From the NCBI RefSeq assembly GCF_019976755.1, contig NZ_AP023442.1, forward strand, positions 243,421 to 307,420: 64,000 nucleotides of DNA, read 5' to 3'. Positions 9,793-19,693 of the stretch are shown here, one piece after another. The notes beneath the pieces were generated by a model, which saw only the letters and a program-made list of their open reading frames with translations, did not search any database and had not been told where the DNA came from. The DNA is from Nostoc sp. MS1. Lineage in GTDB: Bacteria; Cyanobacteriota; Cyanobacteriia; Cyanobacteriales; Nostocaceae. The number at the start of each line of letters is the position of its first letter. Position 1 is the first letter of the stretch. Position numbers and translations under genes: made by a program.

Positions 9793-10965
9793 AGTAAGTC
9801 GTGGAGAAAATTTATAAGTATGTAACAAAGAATTAAGCAGAAGAATAAGAGTTAAATTTTACACGTTGCGTACTGTAGTTTCCCTTTTCTCCTCTATTTT
9901 GAACTCCATCAATGACAGCATAGGCAAGGTCTAATTCATCCTCAAAACTTTGAGAAGCTAGTTCATTTTTTTTTCAGGTGTTGCCACTCCAATTCAATTG
10001 GATTCATCTCTGAGCAATATTTAGGTAAAAAGAAGATGTACAAACCCATCTCTTCCCACTTTGTCCATAATTGCTGAACTTCTTTGCACCGATGTATCAG
10101 GCGTTGTCCTGAACGATGACTCTGATACGACCTGCTTTTTGGGCTTCAAGTGCTTCAAGCTCCATCATTTGAATATAGGATTTGCGTGAAACGCCACCAA
10201 TCACTAGACCGTACACAAAACTAATTAGGGGTTGAAGAAACCCAATAATACTTAACCTTCGACCCCGACGCTTACTCTGCTCCAGGCGTTTTTGCTGACC
10301 TCGGAAGTAGTAACTGTAACTGGGTTCACTCCAGGCACAAAACCCTGATTCATCCATATACTTTAAATCGATTTCTCCAGCAGCAGCAGATAATTCCAAC
10401 ATCTCTAAGTCTGCCTGTTTGATTTGCTGCAATACTTTGTCTTGCTTTCCTTTGTGGCTTTTTCTAGTTCGCTTCCAAATGACCCCCTTTTTTTTGAGTA
10501 CCTGCCTTAACCAGTCAGGACTCAATTTCACGGAGCGTTCTTGCTCTAATTTTTGGGCTAATTGAACACTATTATATGTACGTGGTTCTTGCTCCAAGCA
10601 TTTTTCTAAGAACGCCATGTCAGCTTCTGCCCACCTTGATTTTCCTCCCCGCCCTGCTTTCTCCCACAGTCCTTCTAGACCTTGTTTTTCCCATCTATGC
10701 AAAACTTCTCTTACTGTTTGGGCAGTCCAGTCAAAGTGATCTGCTATCTTCTCTACGTACCAACCATGTGCGCTTAATCTGATCACTTCGGCTCGGTCTT
10801 TCACTTTCTGGGGTACATCTGCCGTTCTCAGGTTGAACAAAATTTTATCTTGCTTAGGAGTCAGAAATACCCTTAAACGGCTGCCCATATCCCTGTTACC
10901 TTGGTAGACACATTTATGTATTTACTTATCTTTACACACTTTGGTTTTTTTCACCTTGTTCTACT
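9793..10965 (-). mobile_element. IS630-family insertion sequence inside pglX (1173 bp)
   Basis: Both ends begin AGTA and share GAAAA; over the outer 18 bp the inverted repeats match at 12 positions. The element is flanked by the TA duplication typical of the IS630/Tc1 group (9791-9792 and 10966-10967). The borders were set by requiring that excision with one TA restores the pglX reading frame, which it does. It carries one degenerate transposase gene in the same orientation as pglX. Confidence 0.9.
9833..10888 (-). pseudogene. IS630-family DDE transposase, frameshifted
   Basis: The intact first part (10888-10097, 263 aa) has an N-terminal helix-turn-helix (GWYVEKIADHFDWTAQTVREV) and the first catalytic Asp in KYMDESGFC. 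The frame stops right after the second (VIVQDNA, then TGA at 10099-10097). The protein resumes in another frame as LIHRCKEVQQLW and passes the third catalytic residue (NPIELEW). At a run of nine A on the coding strand (plus-strand T run near 9966-9974) it must shift again to read NELASQSFEDELDLAYAV to the stop at 9833. The first shift looks like a simple 1-nt loss. The second sits on a slippery homopolymer and could be read by slippage. Confidence 0.85.
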
Positions 10966-12438
10966 TAGTATAATAATTACTGTTATTGAAATACCTTTGT
11001 TCTAGTTCCTCATTACTCGCCACACTTCCCTGTTTATCAAATAATCTCTTAAATACACCTAATCCATCCTGATAAACTTTTTTACGAATAACAAACGAAC
11101 AACTACCAAAGTCTGAGCCAAAAACACCTCTACCATTATGCACTAAACTTTCTAAAAATGTTGTTTCTAGAATGGATTTACGCAAATCCTCAAAGCTGGA
11201 CAAAAACATCCAGTTAGGTATGGTTAACATTGCCAATGAACCGTTAGCCACACACAATTCAATATTTTTCAGAATATAACAAGCATATAAATCACCTTTG
11301 CCAGCTTTATAGTTGTTATTTATAAATTTTTTAACCACATCATTAAACGAACCGTCGCCCATATAAGGCGGATTGGCAACCACAACCCAATACTTATTTC
11401 TCAAAAACTCCGCCTGCAATAATAATCCCCGCAAAGCTGGAACATACTCTCGAAATAGCGACTCACTCGCCTCTAAATTATCCAATTGCCATTGCAACTT
11501 TTCACTATCAAAAGGTGATGGAGTAATTAAACTTCCTAAATTCTCTGCATCCTTAAAAGCATCAACTAACGGTTGCCAATCTTCAGCATTTAATTCTGTA
11601 GCAGGTGGTAAAGTCTGACTATGGGTAGGACGCACCGCCGTAATATTCAAAGCCAGGGGTTTCCGCAAAATACGCGAATTTTTCGCGCGTGCTTTCATCA
11701 ACACGGCAAAACTCGCTAACTGTGCTGCACGTTCATCAATATCTAAACCATACAAATTGTGCGTCAAAATCAGCGCCGGAATATCTCGTTCTAAATAACC
11801 TTGCTCTTTGTAAATTTCAAACAGCAAATCAAACGCATAAACTAATATATGACCGCTACCACAAGCAGGGTCTATCACAGTCAACTCTTGAGGCGTTAAA
11901 GCTGACGGTTTTTCACCCTGACTATTATCGTTAGGATTTTCCAAAAAGTAGGGCATATATTCACGTAAGCGTGATTCCGGGTGAGACTCTAACCACAACC
12001 GCCCTAGACTGTTCTCCACCATATACCGAACAATCCAGTGAGGGGTAAACAATTGCGTCGCTGCGGGAATATCTGCGGCTGCAACCTTAGACTTTGCCCC
12101 AATTACCTCATCCTTGCGTTCCGAAATATAAAACTGGTATAACCACCCTACAACCTCAATGGTCTGCCAGTCCTCCTCCGGTATCTCCTTCACCAACCGC
12201 CGTACAATCGAATCTTGATTTAACAAGTTCCCTGGCAAAAATAGCGCTTGATAGTTCTGGCGAGGGTCAAACAGTGCTGGAATCCCTTCGGCTAAGGCTT
12301 TAGACTGAGCTAACAGCAATCGACGGTAGAGAAACTCATCGGGATTAGGATCACGATTGGCAAAACTACGCCACTCATTGAGTGTATCCAAATCAAGCCC
12401 AGGTAAATCTCCCATTTCGGCAATAGAACTAGCATCCC

Positions 12439-12919
12439 TGTGATTTTACCCCCTGCGTGACCAAATTTTGAACCATAACGTGACTAAAAGTTAACGTAAT
12501 TTCAAGCTTTTGAGCCAATCAATAACTTAGCTTTATGAATCAAATTATGTCCGCGTGTTTTAAATGTGAACCATAATACGACCAAAAGTTTTATTTTTAG
12601 ATGTGGTAAAAAATGCCGAGCAAGACACACTAATTTAGTCGAAAATTTTAAACTTTCGGTCAAAATATAATTCAAAATGTCCACAATATGGTTCAAAAAT
12701 ATGTTTCGCCAAAAATTGAGTGATAAAGCGATCGCCTGAAATCTGAATTTTTATTTCTCTCTCATTACGGTACGGTACAAATGAACTATTTGACTATGTT
12801 CCTTGCTGTAATTAAGTTTTGAGTTTTTTGAACTCCATTTATAGCTTTGAACTATATGTTGTCCTAGTACAGAGTGAAGTATTTCGTGACCGTTTGGCTA
12901 AATTATCGTTCAAATCACA
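12439..12919. mobile_element. 481-bp miniature element with TGTGATTT ends inside pglX
   Basis: The element is bounded by perfect 8-bp inverted ends TGTGATTT/AAATCACA and a 5-bp target duplication ATCCC (12434-12438 and 12920-12924). Inside are two direct copies of a motif starting TGAACCATAA (12469 and 12567), followed by GACyAAAAGTT. An inverted copy, TATGGTTCA, lies at 12687-12695. No credible ORF is present. TGT...ACA ends, 5-bp duplication and repeated motifs near the ends resemble Tn7-like or Tn5053-like elements, whose transposases bind such repeats. Excision restores the pglX frame exactly. Confidence 0.85.
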
Positions 12920-13361
12920 ATCCCGTAACAAATCAGGGTCTACCAAATTGGGGTCGCTATTACTCAACACCCGCCCGATATATCCATTCACTTCCATAAA
13001 CCGCAAGGCTGCGAAGCGGTTAAACCAGGTGTAGGCAATTTCATCTATTAACGCATCTATCGCCTGGGGTTGGCTTGAAGTTAGCGTTAAATCTTCTAAA
13101 CGCTTCCGCAATTGATGATACTGCCTTGCTTCTGTGGTGTTTAGCGTTTGACCAGCTACCAGCAGTCCCCCCGCCACTGTCTGAGGTTCTGTAATGCTTT
13201 TGTGAGTAATACCAAATTGGGCAGCACGGGCTTTAACTTGTTCTCTTAAGTAACGACGCGCCCAAATAGCAAAGTTTTTGATAGCAGTGCGGTTCATAAG
13301 CTGATGAGGGAATGAGGTGATGCAATAACAGTAAGGAAATGATTGGTAAAACTAAGTAACA

Positions 13362-16300
13362 TTACTCAAGACGAACGCGATTATTTTGTTGGATCTCATC
13401 CAATAGCGTTTTCCGCAACGCCTCTATATAAACATCCACATCTTGTAGTGTTTCTAGTAGGGGTTTAGGCGCAACTCTAGCTACTTGCACCGATACGATG
13501 GGTTTTACACAGGTAGCTTTGCCATTACTACCATTGTTCAATTGACGCTGGATGATTTCATTGGCTTGCTGATCTACTTTTTGCAGCAATTGTGGGAGGA
13601 TGTTTTCTAGTTCACTTTGACGTGCGATCGCAGAATCGATGCTCGTGGGGACAAAGGCGATAACTTGCTCGATATCTTGGGTAATACTTGTCAGGTCTAG
13701 CTGGGCAGAAATGTCTTGATGAGCAGAAGTTACATACTCAGCTAATTTCTCCCGCATTGTCTGACTCTTAGTCTGCACTTGGTAGATTTGATTTGTTAAC
13801 GTTTCCTGCACCTTATCCTTAACAGGTTTGAGCAGCATTGCTAATTCTGGAATCTTGGCAGTTGGGTCAGACATCGCCAAAATTTGTTTAACTGAATCTA
13901 CCCGCTTGAGTAAATCAGGGTCGCTGATATGTCGCAGTTCTGGTTCTAAAGCTTTCAAGTCATTGCGGGCTTGCTGGAATAAGTTAACTTGAGTTTTGAA
14001 GAATGATCGCAATTTCTGCACATCCTCGATATGTTCTTCTATTTCATCCCGTCGCTGGAGAAATGTACGGAAAAACTCAGCCACACCCTTATTTGCTAAG
14101 AGGTCACGCAAGATAGCTAAGTTAGTACGCAGTAATTCAGCAAAGGGTAGCCCAGTTTCAGCTTGCGTCAACCAGCCTTCTAAATCTTTACAACGCTCAT
14201 TGAAAGCATCTCTATAATATTCAAAAAGTAGCTGTGGATCGCTAGACAATTTGCCATTAAGTAAGTCGCTGGCCATATCTTTAGCAAACTTCAAACTTGC
14301 TGGATCAATTACATCAGCAAGCCGCACAGTATATTGATCCATTCCTTTGCGCGATCGCAACTGAGTAATCAGACCCTTTTCGCACAAATTAACATTAGCT
14401 TGGGCGTGTCTCAGTTCTAGTACACCTTTATTGGCTAGTTCCGCCATGACCCCCAAAGTATCAAATTCCGACCAACCATAGGGACGACTGCCAAATTTAT
14501 CTATCAATGCTCGAATACTGACTTGGCGGTGAACACGGGCTTCTTCCATTAACCAAGTTCGCATTTCACTGTGAGCAGCAGCGTTGGCAGGTTGTCCGGT
14601 GATATCCTGTTCTTGAGTGTCACGAGTTAAAGCATTGGTCACTTGGTCTTCGTTTTCAAAACCGCTCGTCACATAACCAAGTTTCTGGTACACATTGCTT
14701 ACTAAGTAATTCAGTCCCTCAGTTAGCACATTTCTAGCGTCTCGGTTACGGATTTCTAGCTTGCTCCCATAGGCAAATACATCCGCACTGCTAATCAGAT
14801 CCTCCAAAATAACTTTCAAATCCTGACGACGCTTGCTATTTTCGTCTCCCCGTGCAATTAAAATTCTCTGTATGCTAGGACTGAGGTTGCCGCTATTTTT
14901 CAACCGTAAATACTCGTCTGTTTTAACTAAGGTGTTGAGGTCATCCAGCAGGCGTTGGTTATCAGGTAGCCGGACTAAGACTTCATAACCAGAACCAGTA
15001 GTTCCAATGCAGAAAGAATCTTCCTGCATGGCAGCATAAGTTTCGGCATAGGGGGTAACAATATGTAGAGTTAGGTCATTAGTTTGTTGCCCAAAAGTTT
15101 GTTCATCCAGCTTACGGTTAAATGGATATCTATGACGCTGGCTATATCGTAGTTCTTTATCAGTAAAAATAGAATCCCAGATAAGTTGTTGCAGTTCTTT
15201 AAGGACTTTTGCTGAATCAACTTGAGTATTTTTAATTTCCCTGCCAATGTCCTGTTCTTCATGGGTCAGGAAAATATATTCATCGCCATTGCGCTGAATG
15301 AGGGTTTGCCGTTCCAACCGCCCTAACGCCGCTTCTACTTGCTGCCGCAATGTCAGCTTGTCTTGGTCAATATTATTGAGGCTTAAAGTAGTCAAGTTAT
15401 CTAAATTTGCCCGAATTTCCTTAAGATATTTGACCATAAACAGAGTTTTTAACAGGTCAATATCAAAAGGCTGTAATTGGGGATTTTGCGCCGCCTGAAT
15501 AATTACCTGACTGATGATACCGTCTAAAAAACCTTCCACTGCCATATAAAAAGTGTGGAACGGAACTAGTACACCAAGGGCTTGTTCTGCTACTGCTTGA
15601 GCAGCTACCTGAAAAGCATCTAATAGCGATCGCTCTCCCGATGCTAAGTGCTTACCCGCAGAACCCATGATGCGAATTTGAGTAAAAACCTTCTGTAACA
15701 GGTTGAACTGGTAAGGGACAAAGGGATAAGCAGCAATAAAATCTTGGGCATTGCTATATCCCGGCATATCTGCACTATCCTGGGTAAAGGCTATTTGGTT
15801 TTTCAGGATAGCGACTTTATGGTTATACAAAGCTTCTAACCCATTCCGTGCAGCATCCGTTTTACCCAGCAGTCGCAACTTGATTACTTCATCTGTATTA
15901 GCAGAAGACAGATTCAATGGGCGATAAAAGCGACCGATAATTTTGGAAAAATCCTCACCTTTAATCTTGTTTTTGGTAATCTCATCCATTGCCTCTTGAG
16001 ATGTCACTACTACCCAAGCTCGTCCCTGACAGTGAGTACCCAAATCTTCAACAACAGTCTGGAGGTTCAGCATCAGTTTGCTGTCTTCACCAATATACTG
16101 CCCTACTTCATCCACCATAAACACCAGATGATGCTTCGACCCTTTAGTGTCAAGATACTGCTTTACCATGCCAGCCAACTTCTCTGGGCTTAAGGTATAG
16201 TTCTGCTCACCTAAATCCAGCAATCGGTTAGCCGCCTCTGCACTCATACCTGTGCTAGTTTGTAATGCAGTAGCGATCGCATCTTGATAAAAGCCCCAAG

Positions 16301-16898
16301 CATCGCGGTTTTCTTTCCATTCCATCCCCGTTTCTGCCAAAAAAGCTTGTTGAAAAGCTTCATACTTGCCTTGGCGATCTAGTTGACGTTCAAACTCAGC
16401 AATAGCTGGAACTGTTCCAAAGTAGCCTAAATGCTCATCAAAGACTTTTTGGAAGACTTTAGTAATGCTTTCTTTATCGTTTTTATTATTAGCATCAGCT
16501 TTAGAGTCAATGTTAAATAGAATGACATCACAAGAACTACGTGCTGTCTGCTCTATTTTGGCAAGCAACATTGGATCTGGTATACGCTTTGCATCAAAGT
16601 AATCTAAAGCACAATTATTTCCTAATTGGCGATTAGCTAATAGGTAAGAAAGAATCTTTAAAAAGTGCGACTTCCCTGAACCAAAGAACCCTGAAATCCA
16701 TACCCCCATTTTGTCAGTAGGATTGACCAAAGCACTAGTGTAGCGATCAAAGAAAGTACGAAAGTGTTTATCTAATTCGTAGGTAACAACATACTCTTCC
16801 AATTCCTGACGGATATTTTCGCTGTCCTGCTGTCCTACTTTAATTACGCCATTGATGTTGCGGTGGATGTTTTTGTGGAAGAGTTCAGCGATATTCAT
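13362..16898 (-). CDS. brxC: BREX P-loop ATPase BrxC
   Basis: 1178 aa, the usual size of BrxC. Walker A is GFFGSGKS at about residues 70-77 (VWISGFFGSGKSHFLKI) and Walker B is HLVFMVDEVGQYIG near residue 265. Long helical and coiled segments follow. BrxC is an essential BREX component, a large ATPase thought to organise the defence complex. The start overlaps the brxB stop (ATGA, 16898-16895), so the two are translationally coupled. pglX follows 64 bp downstream, making a brxB-brxC-pglX operon. The frame is intact over the whole length. Confidence 0.94.
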   Translation of the reverse strand: MNIAELFHKNIHRNINGVIKVGQQDSENIRQELEEYVVTYELDKHFRTFFDRYTSALVNPTDKMGVWISGFFGSGKSHFLKILSYLLANRQLGNNCALDYFDAKRIPDPMLLAKIEQTARSSCDVILFNIDSKADANNKNDKESITKVFQKVFDEHLGYFGTVPAIAEFERQLDRQGKYEAFQQAFLAETGMEWKENRDAWGFYQDAIATALQTSTGMSAEAANRLLDLGEQNYTLSPEKLAGMVKQYLDTKGSKHHLVFMVDEVGQYIGEDSKLMLNLQTVVEDLGTHCQGRAWVVVTSQEAMDEITKNKIKGEDFSKIIGRFYRPLNLSSANTDEVIKLRLLGKTDAARNGLEALYNHKVAILKNQIAFTQDSADMPGYSNAQDFIAAYPFVPYQFNLLQKVFTQIRIMGSAGKHLASGERSLLDAFQVAAQAVAEQALGVLVPFHTFYMAVEGFLDGIISQVIIQAAQNPQLQPFDIDLLKTLFMVKYLKEIRANLDNLTTLSLNNIDQDKLTLRQQVEAALGRLERQTLIQRNGDEYIFLTHEEQDIGREIKNTQVDSAKVLKELQQLIWDSIFTDKELRYSQRHRYPFNRKLDEQTFGQQTNDLTLHIVTPYAETYAAMQEDSFCIGTTGSGYEVLVRLPDNQRLLDDLNTLVKTDEYLRLKNSGNLSPSIQRILIARGDENSKRRQDLKVILEDLISSADVFAYGSKLEIRNRDARNVLTEGLNYLVSNVYQKLGYVTSGFENEDQVTNALTRDTQEQDITGQPANAAAHSEMRTWLMEEARVHRQVSIRALIDKFGSRPYGWSEFDTLGVMAELANKGVLELRHAQANVNLCEKGLITQLRSRKGMDQYTVRLADVIDPASLKFAKDMASDLLNGKLSSDPQLLFEYYRDAFNERCKDLEGWLTQAETGLPFAELLRTNLAILRDLLANKGVAEFFRTFLQRRDEIEEHIEDVQKLRSFFKTQVNLFQQARNDLKALEPELRHISDPDLLKRVDSVKQILAMSDPTAKIPELAMLLKPVKDKVQETLTNQIYQVQTKSQTMREKLAEYVTSAHQDISAQLDLTSITQDIEQVIAFVPTSIDSAIARQSELENILPQLLQKVDQQANEIIQRQLNNGSNGKATCVKPIVSVQVARVAPKPLLETLQDVDVYIEALRKTLLDEIQQNNRVRLE

Positions 16899-17488
16899 AG
16901 GTGGTGTTCTTGGTGGGGAATTAGAGGAAAAGCTCGGTAGTAGTTGTCGTCTTTAAACGTGTCGAACAAGCGTAGTTCATGCCCATCATAAGAGCCAGGG
17001 AAGAACATGACTAAGGGAATTTTGTCTAGCACTGGATGTAGGTTGTTTAAAATACTGTGCGATCGCAAAAGCGTCCAGCTAGCGCCAACTCCTGTCATTA
17101 GCAAAAGCTGTTCATTCCCTGTAAGTTTCTTCTGGATGTAGCCAATAACCTGGTCAGGTCGAACAAGGGGGGCAATAGTTTTTGCTAGAGCAGCGTTTCC
17201 CTTAGCTGCTTCCAACTCAAAAGCCCTTGATAGTACCCGTCGTTCTTCCAGAATGTCGAGGATAGTCTTATAAAGGTCAATTTCTAGCAAAATAATTTCA
17301 CTGGGCGGACTTATTAATTGCGACTTCAGGCGCTCAATGTATCGCTGTACCAGTGGTTCATATTCCGCATCATAATCAAAAATATAAAAGCCAATTTCGT
17401 TACCAATACCACGGTTACTGAGTAAGCGTGCATCTTGCAGCTTCGGTAGTAGTGCATCTAGGCGTTGGTTAATAGTCAATGTGACCAT
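16895..17488 (-). CDS. brxB: BREX protein BrxB (DUF1788)
   Basis: 197 aa, matching BrxB length and pattern: IGNEIGFYIFDYDAEYEPLV near residue 30, LLMTGVGASWTLLRSHSILNNL, then the conserved C-terminal VMFFPGSYDGHELRLFDTF and YYRAFPLI. BrxB is a small core component of BREX of unknown biochemical role. It is the first gene of the leftward brxB-brxC-pglX operon, and its stop overlaps the brxC start by 4 nt. The promoter must lie in the non-coding DNA to its right (17489-18385). Confidence 0.92.
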   Translation of the reverse strand: MVTLTINQRLDALLPKLQDARLLSNRGIGNEIGFYIFDYDAEYEPLVQRYIERLKSQLISPPSEIILLEIDLYKTILDILEERRVLSRAFELEAAKGNAALAKTIAPLVRPDQVIGYIQKKLTGNEQLLLMTGVGASWTLLRSHSILNNLHPVLDKIPLVMFFPGSYDGHELRLFDTFKDDNYYRAFPLIPHQEHHL

Positions 17489-18385
17489 TATTGCCTATTA
17501 ACTCATAGCTAAATTTGTTGTGTTAGGGTGCTGCTTCATATATATATATTAAAATACATCCTTAATATTTTTCGTTAAGGATAACCGATGGATTGTCACA
17601 TATTAGATAGTAAATATACGTAATTGACAACAATACTGTTTAACTAAAATTAAATACTTCTGCTTACGCCCATTTAGTTTTATAACACATATAATAAACG
17701 TTTATTTCAACGATATCTGAACTTAATTGAGCATATATGTCACTTAAAAGATAAAGTGACCGTTTTTAAAGTAAAAAGTGACCGCAGAACAGAACCGATT
17801 AAAAAAAGTGTATTTGAAAGAAATTAATGCGACTCTTTGTAAAGTATGGCAAAAGTATAGTCTACAACTAGCCGTAGCTTGACGGCAAACAAATCAGCAG
17901 ATAGTTCTCCTGCGAATATTTCTTCTCTGGAAATACAGGTTTTAAAGGCTGATGGCAGCATAGTAGTAGTTAATCTATTGACAGTTTGTCATTGGTGGTT
18001 AATAGCTGACAGTTCATGTCAACCGTCAACAACTAAGAATTTTTAACTATACAATTTATTAGTTGAACTATTATATACAATATATCTGTGCTATACCACT
18101 GATCTATATCACAGACTTTGAACATTTTTGATATGCGTTACAGAAATGCGTCAAAGCCAGCATTAGATTAGTGATTCTAAAGAAACAGACCATTTACATT
18201 TTTGGGAACAACCTACGTAAATACCCTTGTAACTTTTGCAGGCGATCGCTATTGTCGTTTCTTTGAAGTAATGTCTTATCAGGACTCTGGCTGTACTAAA
18301 TTAACATCATTGGAGACGCAATAACTCAATCTCATTACCAAGAATATAATTATACCCAGCAACAGCAACAAAATAGAGCAAATAT
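17489..18385. other. 897-bp non-coding region upstream of brxB
   Basis: No credible ORF. A TATATATATATA stretch (17538-17550) lies about 50 bp upstream of brxB. Two direct copies of AAAGTGACCG occur near 17754-17795. Several short AT-rich palindromic stretches and one HIP1 site are present. The region must hold the brxB promoter. Nothing else could be assigned. Confidence 0.5.
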
Positions 18386-19315
18386 TCATAATTTTTTCTC
18401 AATGTCATCAGCAGATTTACTATTTGGCTGATAATATATACAATTCTTAGCTACATGTGGTTTGCAAGTTTTTTTACGAATTGTGCAATATACTACAGTA
18501 TCTACTACATCTTTGCGAACATTCTTTCTGTGATGCCGACAAAGAAAGCAGTTGTCTTTTGGTAGAGATGCTGCTAACTCTTTTAGAAGGTCTTTATTCT
18601 TACTTTGCTTAAGATCATCTATATCAGTTTCTGTATTTTTACTATTCTTTACAGATGCCTGAAAACATTGTCCAGTGCATAGATTTTTTATCTGTTCTCT
18701 TCTAAAATTGAAAAATTTTACCTTCCTGCTTTCTATTAATAGCTTTGTTTTAATAATCTCAATATCCTCTTCAGATTTAATATCTATCTCAATAATCCGG
18801 CTTTTTGAATAAATCTTATTTAGACTAGATTTATGGTTTACAGCTATTTCAACATATATTTTATCTCCTTTCTCGTTAGTCAGTAGTAAATCTGGTATAA
18901 AGGAATCATCTTTCGATTCTAATTTTACATTCTTAAAATATTGAGTTAAATCAAAACTTTGAATATTATTTATAGGTTTGCAAACATTTAGAAATTGCTG
19001 ATTAAACTTGCACCTAATTATAGTTAAAATCTTTATCAAAAAAGGTGAATTTTCTCTAAGGCAATTATTATATATATCGTAAAATGTATTCTTCGCTAAC
19101 TTATGTAAATAAGTTTCGGGAGAACATTGAACCTCAATATCTGGTTTATGGCGAAAATGTTTTCTGTTTTTTTCTCCTAAAACTGGGATCAGAATATTAC
19201 TGCATGAAATACACTTATATATTTGCCTTCTCACTTGTGCATTTGCAATTAGAGTGGCAGCATTTACTGTTTCTCCATCTGAATTAATCGCATATTGATA
19301 CTTGATAACTTGCAT
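18386..19315 (-). CDS. CoiA-like protein with zinc fingers and a possible PD-(D/E)XK core
   Basis: 309 aa. The N-terminus resembles the CoiA zinc-finger region: YKCISCSNILIPVLGEKNRK followed by HFRHK. The middle, SFIPDLLLTNEKGDKIYVEI followed by AVNHK, has the PD...ExxxxxK spacing of restriction-like nucleases. The C-terminal 70 residues are Cys-rich (CFLCRHHRKN, VVYCTIRKKTCKPH, AKNCIYY) and likely bind another metal. CoiA-family proteins are named from competence; many homologues sit in accessory regions and are thought to process DNA. It is 0.9 kb upstream of brxB in the same orientation, too far for an operon. Codon use is AT-rich compared with the BREX genes, suggesting separate acquisition. 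Confidence 0.6.
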   Translation of the reverse strand: MQVIKYQYAINSDGETVNAATLIANAQVRRQIYKCISCSNILIPVLGEKNRKHFRHKPDIEVQCSPETYLHKLAKNTFYDIYNNCLRENSPFLIKILTIIRCKFNQQFLNVCKPINNIQSFDLTQYFKNVKLESKDDSFIPDLLLTNEKGDKIYVEIAVNHKSSLNKIYSKSRIIEIDIKSEEDIEIIKTKLLIESRKVKFFNFRREQIKNLCTGQCFQASVKNSKNTETDIDDLKQSKNKDLLKELAASLPKDNCFLCRHHRKNVRKDVVDTVVYCTIRKKTCKPHVAKNCIYYQPNSKSADDIEKKL

Positions 19316-19513
19316 AAAAAGTTTACAAGTAAGTTTATAAATTTGGCTGTTAAAAATGTAACATCTAGATTTGCCTGCGACAAGTAAGCCTTACTGTCCA
19401 TTAAACAATTATTTGTCAATTTTAAGTAATTACTGTCAAGCGGTGAAAGAGGCTCTCAAGCTTATACATCATGGATGTTACGCTTTTTGCTGTTCTTATG
19501 TCCTTTGGAAACT

Positions 19514-19582
19514 TTTAAATAATTAAATGCCTTTTCTCTAAAAACTGACTTCTCAAAATTTAAATAATTAAACGCCTTTTCT
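19514..19582. repeat. Two 24-bp direct repeats, 45-bp period
   Basis: TTTAAATAATTAAA[T/C]GCC with following TTTTCT occurs at 19514-19537 and 19559-19582 with one mismatch. A 62-codon minus-strand frame over it encodes a doubled EKAFNYL peptide, but I do not consider that a gene. Confidence 0.6.
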
Positions 19583-19693
19583 TGAAAAAGTCTCCATAGA
19601 CTACTGAGTTTTCCCATTATTTCATAGAGCGATGGGCTTACGCCCCGCATTCAAGCGATTGCTCTATGCAGGCGGTTACGCCCGGATAGCTCG

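Larger units (their letters stand above)
8106..13297 (-). pseudogene. pglX: BREX adenine-specific methyltransferase PglX, split by two insertions
   Basis: Three reading-frame pieces belong to one gene. The N-terminus (13297 down to 12920, MNRTAIKNFAIWARR) runs to VDPDLLRD. The middle (12438 to 10966) carries DPACGSG (SAM motif I) and NPPYMGDG (catalytic NPPY). The C-terminus runs from 9792 to 8106. An element at 12439-12919 with 5-bp duplication ATCCC and an IS630-family element at 9793-10965 with TA duplication interrupt it. Removing 486 bp and 1175 bp leaves 3531 bp = 1177 codons. The junctions read LLRDASSIAEMG and SNYYTNPADFAKIPG in frame, giving a 1176-residue PglX of normal size. PglX methylates host DNA and is needed for BREX exclusion, so the locus is probably inactive here. 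It starts 64 bp after brxC. Confidence 0.93.

Noticed and set aside
10097..10888. Treating the 263-aa reading frame as a complete transposase gene
   Set aside because: The protein stops at VIVQDNA, before the catalytic Glu; the rest of the family pattern follows in other frames down to 9833, so it is a broken transposase.
12839..13297. Calling the 152-aa frame a separate small BREX protein
   Set aside because: Its first ~125 residues are the PglX N-terminus and the last ~26 come from the 481-bp inserted element.
19462..19650. A 62-aa protein with repeated EKAFNYL
   Set aside because: It is explained by two 24-bp DNA repeats with a 45-bp period; no ribosome-binding site or family match is visible.
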